From the NCBI RefSeq assembly GCF_014385005.1, contig NZ_JACRSZ010000008.1, positions 1 to 64,000 of the forward strand: a stretch of DNA of 64,000 bases, read 5' to 3'. Position numbers and translations under genes: made by a program. This DNA is from Jingyaoa shaoxingensis (GTDB taxonomy: Bacteria; Bacillota; Clostridia; Lachnospirales; Lachnospiraceae). Shown one piece after another: positions 53,808 through 62,204 of the stretch (within the stretch, counting starts at the first letter, position 1; the number at the start of each line of letters is the position of its first letter). Below the pieces are notes generated by a model that did no database searches, was not told where the DNA came from, and worked only from the letters and a program-made list of their open reading frames with translations.

Positions 53808-55586
53808 ATGAAAGAAAAAATGTTATCGCACATCAGAAATTTTTCGTTGCATTCTAAAATTACTCTGATTGTATCTCTGGCCGTGATACTGCTCACAACC
53901 ATGTCCATCGGCGGCATTACCATGACCATTAATTCCGGAAATGCCCTGATTTACAAGGCGCTTGCCGGTTCACTGAATTATACTTCTTCTGATATTTCTT
54001 CAAAACTGTCTAATATTGAATCTATGACAAATATGATTGTAACCAATAGTAACATCCGGCAGAATCTGATTATTCTGAAGGATGAAGATTACGAAATTAA
54101 AAAGAAAAATGCCAGGAGTAATCTGGAGCGTCTCCTGACCGATTATCAGCAGACTTATAAAAATAACAGTATTGGTTATATCAGCATTTATTCTAATGAT
54201 ATGCATGTTACCAGCTATGAACCGGGATGTTCTTCCACTCCTGCTCATGTGCATACCAGCATCATTGCTGAAACAAAGTCCAACTCCGGTTATCCTGTAT
54301 GGGATACCTCTTACTGCGGGACACATGGATTGTTCCTCGGCCGGGAATCCAGACAGGTGAAGCATCTTTCTTTTCGGACACTTGGAACCGTCATCGTCAA
54401 TGTGGACCTGAAAAACCTGATTGCCTCCAGCACACAGTCTATTATTCTGCCCGATAATATTCAGTACATTCTGATGGACGAAAACGATAAAGTTTTTTAT
54501 TATCCGGATAACTTTACCTTAAAACAGGCTACTGAATTATCCAGAAAACTGGCATCCGACTATCAGGTAATTAACCTTGATCGTACCTCTTATTTTTCAG
54601 TACAGGGGGATCTGGGTGCCAATTCCTGGCGTTACATCTGTCTGTTTCCATATAGTACGATGGCCCAAACGATCCACAGAACCGAATTTGCTGTTTTTGT
54701 CCTGATTCTTCTTACGCTTGCTCTGATTCTGTTTCTGACCAGAAAACTGGTTGCTCTGACTCTGTCAGATGTCTCCGTGCTTGTGGAAAAGATGAATACC
54801 TTTTCTAACAGTGATACGCTTGCCTTTGAAGTCGATCATTCCTATCAGAACCGGACAGACGAAATCGGTATCCTGCATAACCATTTTGATGATATGGTGC
54901 GTCAGACTCAGGATCTGATCCGTCAGAATTATGTCAGTGAAATTCTGACAAAAGAGGCTCAGCTCAAAGCACTGGAGAATCAGATCAACCCGCACTTTCT
55001 TTACAACACACTTGAATCTGTTAACTGGCGCGCAAAAGCAATCGGGGAATCCGATATTTCAGCTATGGTAGAAGCGCTTGGCGGTCTTCTGCGTGAAACA
55101 ATCAGTGTCAAAGATAAAGTTAACTCTCTGAAACACGAACTGCAGACTGTATCTCATTACATGACCATTCAGAAAATCCGTTACGGAGACCGGCTGCAAT
55201 ATTGCGAACATGTTCCGGAGACTCTGTTGGATATTGAACTTCCGCATCTGACGATCCAGCCCCTTGTGGAAAATGCTATCTACTATGCGCTGGAAGAAAT
55301 CATTGAACCATGCCTTATAGAAGTATCCGCACGTCAGGAAAATGATTTTTATATAGTGTCCGTAAAGAACAACGGCTCTCAATTCGAAAACCATGCCCTG
55401 GAAAATATGATCAACGGAACTTCTTCCGGTCATGGCTTCGGAGTAGGCATTCTGAACATCCAGAAACGCATTCAAATCATCTACGGTCCCCAGTATGGTC
55501 TGGAACTCTGCAATGAAAATGATGACATTGCACTTGTAAATATTTATCTTCCGGGAGGGCATCATGATAAAATTACTCATTGTTGA
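53808..55586 (+). CDS. YesM-type sensor histidine kinase
   Basis: A 592-residue membrane sensor. First membrane helix at about 22-45, extracellular sensing region to about 285, second helix near 288-310, then a HAMP-like linker, and a His_kinase domain with phospho-acceptor His in QINPHFLYNTLESVNW. The ATPase N-box reads QPLVENAIYYALEE and the G-box GHGFGVGILNIQKRI. Divergent from locus 1 and overlapping the response regulator by 23 bp. It probably senses the locus 1 substrate directly or through a binding protein. Confidence 0.93.
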   Translation: MKEKMLSHIRNFSLHSKITLIVSLAVILLTTMSIGGITMTINSGNALIYKALAGSLNYTSSDISSKLSNIESMTNMIVTNSNIRQNLIILKDEDYEIKKKNARSNLERLLTDYQQTYKNNSIGYISIYSNDMHVTSYEPGCSSTPAHVHTSIIAETKSNSGYPVWDTSYCGTHGLFLGRESRQVKHLSFRTLGTVIVNVDLKNLIASSTQSIILPDNIQYILMDENDKVFYYPDNFTLKQATELSRKLASDYQVINLDRTSYFSVQGDLGANSWRYICLFPYSTMAQTIHRTEFAVFVLILLTLALILFLTRKLVALTLSDVSVLVEKMNTFSNSDTLAFEVDHSYQNRTDEIGILHNHFDDMVRQTQDLIRQNYVSEILTKEAQLKALENQINPHFLYNTLESVNWRAKAIGESDISAMVEALGGLLRETISVKDKVNSLKHELQTVSHYMTIQKIRYGDRLQYCEHVPETLLDIELPHLTIQPLVENAIYYALEEIIEPCLIEVSARQENDFYIVSVKNNGSQFENHALENMINGTSSGHGFGVGILNIQKRIQIIYGPQYGLELCNENDDIALVNIYLPGGHHDKITHC

Positions 55587-57072
55587 CGACGAAAGAATTA
55601 TACGCGAAACCATCGCCTCACTGATTGACTGGGATTCTCTCGGCATTTTCCTTATCGGAACTGCGGAAAACGGAATCGAAGCCTATAACAGGATTCTGGA
55701 TGACTATCCGGATATCGTTCTGACAGATATCAAAATGCCCGGTCTGAGTGGACTGGATCTTATCCAACGCATAAAAGAAATTAACCCTGATACCCAGTTT
55801 GTGATTCTTTCCGGGTATGGAGAATTTAAATTCGCACAGCGTGCCATGCAGTACGGTGTGAAACATTACCTGCTGAAACCATGTAACGAAGAACAGATCA
55901 TTGCCTGCTTAAATTCAGCCAAACAGGACTATCTGAATGCTCTGGCTTCTAAAAATGAACCCGCTCCATCATCTCAGATCATCCAGCCGGTTATTATGAA
56001 AAACATTCTGACCTATTATCTTCAGACCCCAACAGAATGGATGCAGGAAAATCCGTCTCCCTATTATCAGTACACCAGTGTAACACAGGAGCCGTATACC
56101 CTTTTTTATATCTATTTCATTACACAGGAAACCTTTCTTTCTATCTGTAATGATCTGTATGAAAATATAACTGCACGTTATCCGGATATTCCTTTCCACC
56201 TGTTTTATGTGAAGGGAACTATTATCTGTTTTTACCAATCCAATCCTGACATAGCCGCAAGCGTCCTTTTATTTCTGGCAGATTTGAAAACACAGGCCTG
56301 CGGTCTGCTCTCTGAATACAAAAAATCAGAATACGATTCTGTCCATTTATTAATGACGGATTTTGTAAAACATATTAAAAATTATGAAGTTATCTATCAG
56401 GTAATCGATGATTCCGCTTTACCGATTTATAACTATCATGCTGTGGTAAAAGAACTGTATCGTCTGACTGATCTTGCGTTTTCACTGGATCTGGATACAG
56501 CTTTAACAGCTCTGGATGAACTGCTTGCGCTTCTGAACGATATATCTGATCCGGAACTGTTACGCCAGCAGGCTTCTTCTATCATCATTTATGCCATATC
56601 CAAACAGACGGAACCGGACATGACAGACGCAATGAAGTATCTGGTTGCTATCAATCAGACGGAACCAAATGATTCTGTCCTCCTGTCTGTCCGCGGGAAA
56701 CTGACGGAACTGTTTGAGAATTACCATAACTGCAGTTCCTGCGTAAGCCTCAGCCAGAAAATCATCACCTATACGGAACAGAACCTGGAAAAATCCGGTT
56801 TATCACTGAAATGGCTTGCGGAAAATTATCTGTTTATGAACGTCGATTACCTGAGTAAACGATTTGCCAAAGAAACAGGAATGAAATTTTCCAAATACCT
56901 GACTGATCTGCGTATCCAAAAGGCAAAATATTATATGGAGCAGAGCACCTATAATGTACAGGAAATCGCTGAACTGGTAGGCTGTGGTCAGAATCCACAA
57001 TATTTCAGCCAGATATTTAAGAAAAATACCGGGCTGTCTCCAAGCCAGTATCTTGCCAGTCTGTTCCATTAA
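55564..57072 (+). CDS. YesN-type response regulator with AraC DNA-binding domain
   Basis: A 502-residue regulator. Receiver domain at 1-120 with Asp in DIVLTDIKMPG and Lys in HYLLKPCN; long middle region; C-terminal AraC HTH (LSLKWLAENYLFMNVDYLSKRFAKETGMKF...QEIAELVGCGQNPQYFSQIFKKNTG). Pairs with the upstream kinase. The likely target is the locus 1 promoter with 21-bp-spaced repeats. Confidence 0.94.
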   Translation: MIKLLIVDDERIIRETIASLIDWDSLGIFLIGTAENGIEAYNRILDDYPDIVLTDIKMPGLSGLDLIQRIKEINPDTQFVILSGYGEFKFAQRAMQYGVKHYLLKPCNEEQIIACLNSAKQDYLNALASKNEPAPSSQIIQPVIMKNILTYYLQTPTEWMQENPSPYYQYTSVTQEPYTLFYIYFITQETFLSICNDLYENITARYPDIPFHLFYVKGTIICFYQSNPDIAASVLLFLADLKTQACGLLSEYKKSEYDSVHLLMTDFVKHIKNYEVIYQVIDDSALPIYNYHAVVKELYRLTDLAFSLDLDTALTALDELLALLNDISDPELLRQQASSIIIYAISKQTEPDMTDAMKYLVAINQTEPNDSVLLSVRGKLTELFENYHNCSSCVSLSQKIITYTEQNLEKSGLSLKWLAENYLFMNVDYLSKRFAKETGMKFSKYLTDLRIQKAKYYMEQSTYNVQEIAELVGCGQNPQYFSQIFKKNTGLSPSQYLASLFH

Positions 57073-57088
57073 GCACATTCAGAAATAT

Positions 57089-57145
57089 AAAAGCCCCATT
57101 CCATCTGGATCATTACTCATACCAGAAAAATGGGGCTTTTTTGTT
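57089..57145. terminator. strong bidirectional terminator between yesN-type gene and locus 2
   Basis: AAAAGCCCCATT (57089-57100) pairs perfectly with AATGGGGCTTTT (57129-57140), with an inner CTGG/CCAG stem, then TTGTTTTT. Serves both convergent operons. Confidence 0.9.
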
Positions 57146-57150
57146 TTTAA

Positions 57151-57591
57151 TTATCTTTCCTGATCATATTTTACAAATGCATCTACCTTGGGCTGTGAAC
57201 CGCAGCCTTTTACGAATTCATTTGTAAGGAATTCGGTTGTCAGAAATTCTCTTTCCTTGCATCCTGTTGTAAATGCACCCATGCAGATGATGTTAGCATC
57301 ATTACTCAGTCTTGCTCTCTGGGCAGAGTAGTAATCTGTTACCAGTGCCGCATAGGCACCTTTCACTTTATTTGCTGCGATGGACATTCCGATTCCGGTT
57401 CCGCAGATCAGGATACCACGGTCATATTCACCGGCTGCTACGGCTTCTCCGACTTTTATGGCTACATTTGCATATATCGGATCTTCACTTCCAAAGTCTG
57501 AGACTTCTCCGTATCCTTTTGCTTTTATGTAGTCCATCAATTCTTCTTTTTCTTTCTGTGCATTCGGGTCACAGCCTATTGCAATTTTCAT
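57151..57591 (-). CDS. RpiB/LacAB-family isomerase, probable D-erythrulose-4-phosphate isomerase (locus 2 copy)
   Basis: Same 146-residue protein as at 44381-44821, residue for residue, with about seven synonymous base differences. Catalytic Cys63 in ICGTGIG is kept and the N-terminal motif is again CDPNAQ. Last gene of locus 2, where it would isomerise the phosphorylated ketose made by DhaK/DhaL to D-erythrose 4-phosphate for the pentose phosphate pool. Confidence 0.85.
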   Translation of the reverse strand: MKIAIGCDPNAQKEKEELMDYIKAKGYGEVSDFGSEDPIYANVAIKVGEAVAAGEYDRGILICGTGIGMSIAANKVKGAYAALVTDYYSAQRARLSNDANIICMGAFTTGCKEREFLTTEFLTNEFVKGCGSQPKVDAFVKYDQER

Positions 57592-57611
57592 TTTGACACC
57601 CCCCGGATCCC

Positions 57612-58250
57612 TTATTCTAATACGGATTTCATACCATCTGCCATTGCCTTCAGCATGATACAGCAGGATGTTGCTCCGGCATCCAGAACACCTCTGGAAC
57701 GTTCACCCAGTCTGCTGGAACGGCCATACTTTGCAACCATGTCTTTTGTAGACTCTTTTCCTGTCTCTGCGCAGTCCTTCATTTCATCCAGTGCCTGTGC
57801 AAAGTCTTTTCCTTCTGCTGCGGCTTTCTTCATGCACTCCACGCATGGATTTAAGGTATCTACCAGTGTCTTGTCGCCAGGTCTTGCATCCACGATACCA
57901 TACAGTCCTTCCAGTCCTGCTTCCAGCATTTTTGCAAATACTTCCAGGGTAATGTCCTCTTCCTCTTCAGCAGAATCTGCCATGTCCATGAAAATGGTTC
58001 CATAGATCGGTCCCATAGATCCTCCGATCTCATTCAGCAGAACCATTCCAAGGTCATTCAATCCGTCTGTAAATGTAGTTTCATCTTCTCCCAGACGTTC
58101 CCCATAGGTAACAAATCCTTTGTTCATATTCATTCCATGGTCTCCGTCACCGATCAGGCCATCGATATCACCCAGATACTGTTTATTTTCATGAATAGCC
58201 TGTACCATATTCAGCAGAATCGGACGGCCTTTTGCATTCTTTACTACCAT
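57612..58250 (-). CDS. dhaL: DhaL-type kinase subunit (locus 2 copy)
   Basis: Identical in all 212 residues to the locus 1 DhaL, with about nine synonymous differences. It must therefore work with two different DhaK partners. Located 15 bp after the locus 2 dhaK. No phosphotransferase subunit nearby, so ATP-dependent operation is likely. Confidence 0.9.
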   Translation of the reverse strand: MVVKNAKGRPILLNMVQAIHENKQYLGDIDGLIGDGDHGMNMNKGFVTYGERLGEDETTFTDGLNDLGMVLLNEIGGSMGPIYGTIFMDMADSAEEEEDITLEVFAKMLEAGLEGLYGIVDARPGDKTLVDTLNPCVECMKKAAAEGKDFAQALDEMKDCAETGKESTKDMVAKYGRSSRLGERSRGVLDAGATSCCIMLKAMADGMKSVLE

Positions 58251-58265
58251 TTTTCCGTGCTCCTT

Positions 58266-59264
58266 TTAAACCTGTGTCAGACCCATTGTATTGCAGTCCA
58301 GATCAATCAGTTCTTTTAATTCATCATCCAGTTTCATAACGGTTAAAGTTGCTCCCATCATGTCCAGGGAAGTAAAATAGTTACCTACATATGCTTTATG
58401 AATGCGAATGCCTTTTTCCACAATCAGTTTTTCGATTTCATTATACAGTACATATAATTCCATAACCGGTGTAGCACCTAGGCCGGATACCAGAACAACT
58501 ACTTCATCGCCGGATTCAAACGGATAATCAGGTAATACGATATCTGTCATCCGTTTTGCCATCTTATCAGCGGTTTCCAGTTCACATACTTCGATTCCAG
58601 GCTCTCCATGATGTCCGATGCCCACTTCCATGGTTCCATCTTTGATCTCAAAATTTGGATGTCCAACTGCTGGCAGGGTACAAGGGGTCAGACCGATTCC
58701 CACACTTCTGGTGCTGTCGATTGCTTTCTGTGCAGCTGCAATGACTTCATCCAGATCTCCGCCAAGAGATGCCTTTGCCCCGCCACATTTCCACATCAGA
58801 ATTTCTCCGGCCACTCCGCGGCGTTTTTCTCTCTGATCCTTTGGTGCAGAAGCCACATCATCATTGGCAACTACTGTTTTGACTGTCAGGCCTTCTTTTT
58901 TCGCCATTTTAACAGCCATTTTTACATTCATGTTATCACCGGAATAATTTCCGTAGAGGCACGCTACACCTTTTCCGCCATCTGCTGCTTTGAATGCATC
59001 CAGGAAAGCTGCTGCTGTAGGAGAAGAACAAATCTCACCAACTGCTGCGGAATCACACATATTCTTTCCAACATATCCGATAAATGCCGGTTTATGTCCT
59101 GATCCGCCACCGGTTACCACGCCAACTTTTCCTTCTACAGGTGCATTGACTGCTGCCAGTACTCTCGGATGGCTGGTTTTCTTTACGATATCACCATGGG
59201 TTTTTACAAACCCTTCCAGCATTTCATCTACAATATTATCCGGATTATTTAAAATTCTCTGCAT
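58266..59264 (-). CDS. dhaK: DhaK-type ketose kinase subunit (locus 2)
   Basis: A 332-residue substrate subunit with the substrate-binding His in AVGHPNFEI (about residue 202) and the GGGSGHKPAFIG loop. It differs from the locus 1 DhaK at roughly 30 percent of positions, including residues around the VKTV..NDDVASAP segment and the C-terminus, while its DhaL partner is identical. This suggests the two DhaKs have different substrate preferences. Directly preceded by the dehydrogenase gene (19-bp gap). Confidence 0.9.
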   Translation of the reverse strand: MQRILNNPDNIVDEMLEGFVKTHGDIVKKTSHPRVLAAVNAPVEGKVGVVTGGGSGHKPAFIGYVGKNMCDSAAVGEICSSPTAAAFLDAFKAADGGKGVACLYGNYSGDNMNVKMAVKMAKKEGLTVKTVVANDDVASAPKDQREKRRGVAGEILMWKCGGAKASLGGDLDEVIAAAQKAIDSTRSVGIGLTPCTLPAVGHPNFEIKDGTMEVGIGHHGEPGIEVCELETADKMAKRMTDIVLPDYPFESGDEVVVLVSGLGATPVMELYVLYNEIEKLIVEKGIRIHKAYVGNYFTSLDMMGATLTVMKLDDELKELIDLDCNTMGLTQV

Positions 59265-59283
59265 AATTTATTTTTCCTCTCGC

Positions 59284-60066
59284 TTATTTAATTGTATATC
59301 CGCCATCAATCAGTAAGTTGTGACCGGTGATCATTGCTGCGCCTTTACTGCAAAGGAATGCGATCACTGCTGCGATCTCTTCCGGTTCTGCAAATCTCTC
59401 TGCCGGAATCTCTTTCTTGAATGCATCTCCTACCGGGCCATCCCATGCCTTATGTCCGAGTGCTGTTAATACTACGGTTGGTGCTACGGCATTGACACGA
59501 ATACCGTATTTGCCCCATTCCATTGCCATCACTTTTGTCATGGCAATAATACCGCCCTTAGCTGCACAATAAGCCACATGTTTATCCAGTGCAATAACAC
59601 CTGCCTGAGAAGCAATATTTACAATACTTCCCTTCACTCCGTTATCAATCATATATTTTCCAACAGCCTGTGCCATAAAGAAGCTTGCTGAAAGATTGAT
59701 ATTAATGGTTCTGTTCCAGAAATCTTCGCTGATAATTTCTGCACTTTCCAGTGCTACGATTCCTGCACAGTTTACCAGTACATCAATCTGTCCGAATGCT
59801 TTTACGCCTTCTTCGATAACATGCTGTCTGTATTCTGCATCACATACGTTTCCGGCAACTCCGATTGCCTTATCGCCGCCCATTTCTTTTGCAATATTAT
59901 TTACTTCAGGATTTAAATCTGCCAGAACTACATTTGCTCCCTGCTTTAAGAAAAATTCTGCTGTTTCATTTCCGATTCCGGCAGCACCACCTGTAATGAC
60001 TGCTGTTTTTCCTTTCAGTCCAAGATCCAGTGACATAATTTCTTCTTTTGAAAAATTTGGTAACAT
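59284..60066 (-). CDS. short-chain dehydrogenase, probable tetritol (threitol-type) dehydrogenase
   Basis: A 260-residue classical SDR: cofactor motif TGGAAGIG, NAG in LVNCAGIV, catalytic Ser in NIASQAG and Tyr/Lys in YCAAKGG. Asp in ADLNPEV after the second strand favours NAD over NADP. The ATG at 60066 has GGAGGAG nine bases before it. Placed before DhaK/DhaL/RpiB and after a polyol/ribose-type importer, it should oxidise an imported polyol to the ketose that is then phosphorylated. Confidence 0.85.
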   Translation of the reverse strand: MLPNFSKEEIMSLDLGLKGKTAVITGGAAGIGNETAEFFLKQGANVVLADLNPEVNNIAKEMGGDKAIGVAGNVCDAEYRQHVIEEGVKAFGQIDVLVNCAGIVALESAEIISEDFWNRTININLSASFFMAQAVGKYMIDNGVKGSIVNIASQAGVIALDKHVAYCAAKGGIIAMTKVMAMEWGKYGIRVNAVAPTVVLTALGHKAWDGPVGDAFKKEIPAERFAEPEEIAAVIAFLCSKGAAMITGHNLLIDGGYTIK

Positions 60067-60122
60067 AATTGTACTCCTCCGATTCTGTTCTGTTTTTATA
60101 TCAGTTATTTTTGTTTAAGAAA

Positions 60123-60146
60123 GGCGGGGGCTTCACGCCACCCGCC
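60123..60146 (-). terminator. attenuator between binding protein and dehydrogenase genes, locus 2
   Basis: GGCGGG (60123-60128) pairs with CCCGCC (60141-60146), with an inner GC pair; minus-strand tail TTTCTT. Probably partial termination after the binding-protein gene. Confidence 0.6.
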
Positions 60147-60160
60147 CCATTTGATTTATC

Positions 60161-61090
60161 TTAGTATCTGTCAACGTATTCGTCAGCGTTGTCCGGTGTA
60201 ATCATCTGGAAAGGAATCCAGATTTCTTTTTCCACTTCTTCTCCATTTAAGTATGCAACTGCTGCATCAATTGCACCTGAGATCTGGCCTTCTGCATCCT
60301 GGAAGTCAGAAGCAATCATTCTGCCTTCTTTTACAGCTGCAACTGCATCTGTGATACCATCAATACCGATACATGGGATATCATATCCTTCTGCTTCAAT
60401 GGCCTGACGTGCGCCAAGTGCCATTTCATCATTTTCAGCAACAACGGCATTGATTTCATCGCCATATGTGGTCAGCCATGTCTCCATAAGTGTCATAGCT
60501 TCAGAACGTGACCAGTTTGCTGTATTGTATTCCAGAACTTTGATGTTTTCATGATCTGCCAGTACATTGTTGATACCTTCCCATCTCTGAAGCTGTGCTG
60601 ACTGTCCCATAGGTCCTTCAATAATTACGATATTAAAATCATCAGACTTCATATAATCGATCATGTACTGCATAATTTCTTCACCGGCGCCAACGTCCTG
60701 TGAGCCAACATATGCGGTAAGAAGATCTGTATTAACCATTGTATTTACACCGAAAACAGGGATTCCGGCTTTGTCTGCTGCTTCTACGCAAGCTACACAT
60801 GCATCTGCATCCTGAGGATTCAGAATAATGGCATCTACACCATTGGCGATCATGGTTTCAACCTGGTCAAGCTGTGTAGCAGCATCATTATTTCCATCGT
60901 AAGATACATATTCAATACCGTTTTCTTCACAGTACTTGGTAGCATAATTATCCATTCTCATACAGAACTCGGTCTGCAGTGTATAATAGGTTGCACCAAT
61001 TGATACGGTATCTTCTGCCATTGCTGCCGTTCCTGCTCCCAGTGCCATTACCATTGTTCCTGCCAGTGCCATTGCGATTTTCTTGTTCAT
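60161..61090 (-). CDS. ribose-type sugar-binding protein (locus 2)
   Basis: A 309-residue Peripla_BP_4 protein. Signal peptide MNKKIAMALAGTMVMALGAG with AAMAEDT cleavage region, no lipobox. IANGVDAIILNPQDADACV and NAVVAENDEMALGARQAIEAEGY are classic RbsB-like motifs. Here the binding protein follows the permease, the reverse of locus 1. Confidence 0.93.
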   Translation of the reverse strand: MNKKIAMALAGTMVMALGAGTAAMAEDTVSIGATYYTLQTEFCMRMDNYATKYCEENGIEYVSYDGNNDAATQLDQVETMIANGVDAIILNPQDADACVACVEAADKAGIPVFGVNTMVNTDLLTAYVGSQDVGAGEEIMQYMIDYMKSDDFNIVIIEGPMGQSAQLQRWEGINNVLADHENIKVLEYNTANWSRSEAMTLMETWLTTYGDEINAVVAENDEMALGARQAIEAEGYDIPCIGIDGITDAVAAVKEGRMIASDFQDAEGQISGAIDAAVAYLNGEEVEKEIWIPFQMITPDNADEYVDRY

Positions 61091-61207
61091 TTCCTTTTCC
61101 TCCTTTTTAACCCTTATATAGTTTTTGTAACCGGATTACTCGATTTCCGATCACCCTTTTAACAGATCTTCTGCGATCTGCCAAATACATAATTCAAGAC
61201 TGCCCCA

Positions 61208-62182
61208 TCAATCTGAACTTAATCCATCCATCATAACTGCTGCGATTACTACGAAACCTTTTACAATCATCTGATAGTAAGCAGATACACCCAGCATATC
61301 CAGACCGTTTGACAAGCAGACCATCAGGAGAATACCTACGATAGTTCCCCAGAGTCTTCCTTTTCCACCTGCAAGAGAGGTACCACCGATTACAACCATT
61401 GCGATCGCATCTGTTTCATAACCGTCACCGGTATTCGTTACACCGGATGTTACACGGGCTGTTGTAATAATTCCTGCCAGTGCTGCCAGTATTCCGGATA
61501 AAATATATACAGAAGCTGTAATTTTCTTTACATCAATACCGGAAACTCGTGCTGCTTTTGCATTACCGCCGACTGCAATGACATATCTTCCATATCTGGT
61601 TTTGTACATCAACAGGAAACAGCCGATCAGAATGATGGTAAATACGATAATTGGAATAGGAATTACATTAAATATCATTCCACCACCGATTGCCTTAAAA
61701 GATTCACTTAAGTTTGGAATCGGCTTTGCATTTGTTAATATGTAGGTAAGACCTTTGGCTACACTCATGGAACCAAGTGTTCCAACGAATGCCGGCACCT
61801 TCAGGTATGCTATACAGATACCGTTGAATAATCCGACTGCAAATCCCATCAGCAGACCTACCAGAACCGCTACGATCCACGGCATATTCATGGATGCCTG
61901 TGCGAAGTATGCAGAATACATACCGGCGCATCCCATTACCGCTCCTACAGAAAGGTCAATGCCTCCTGTCAGACAGACAAATGTCATACCTATGGCAAGA
62001 AGTCCGTTGATCGATGCCAGTCTCAGTACATTTCGTATATTTAATGGACTGATAAATCTTGGTTTAATAATTGTAATGATGATACAGAGCACAACCAGTG
62101 CAACTAATGATCCATATTTGGAGATAAAATTTTTCCGCGCCTGTGCCTTCATGGACGCGCTCATTTCTCCTGTATTTTTCAT
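61208..62182 (-). CDS. ribose-type ABC permease (locus 2)
   Basis: A 324-residue RbsC-like permease, single gene and so presumably a homodimer, unlike the two-permease locus 1. Motifs CLTGGIDLSVGAVMGCAGMY near residue 65 and MVVIGGTSLAGGKGRLWGTIVG near 270. It is 22 bp after the ATPase gene and 117 bp before the binding protein. Confidence 0.94.
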   Translation of the reverse strand: MKNTGEMSASMKAQARKNFISKYGSLVALVVLCIIITIIKPRFISPLNIRNVLRLASINGLLAIGMTFVCLTGGIDLSVGAVMGCAGMYSAYFAQASMNMPWIVAVLVGLLMGFAVGLFNGICIAYLKVPAFVGTLGSMSVAKGLTYILTNAKPIPNLSESFKAIGGGMIFNVIPIPIIVFTIILIGCFLLMYKTRYGRYVIAVGGNAKAARVSGIDVKKITASVYILSGILAALAGIITTARVTSGVTNTGDGYETDAIAMVVIGGTSLAGGKGRLWGTIVGILLMVCLSNGLDMLGVSAYYQMIVKGFVVIAAVMMDGLSSD

Positions 62183-62204
62183 CTTCCCTTACCTCCTCCT
62201 TAGG

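Noticed and set aside
53747..53929. 60-codon minus-strand ORF in the locus 1/YesM gap
   Set aside because: Overlaps the start of the sensor kinase in antisense and has no ribosome site.
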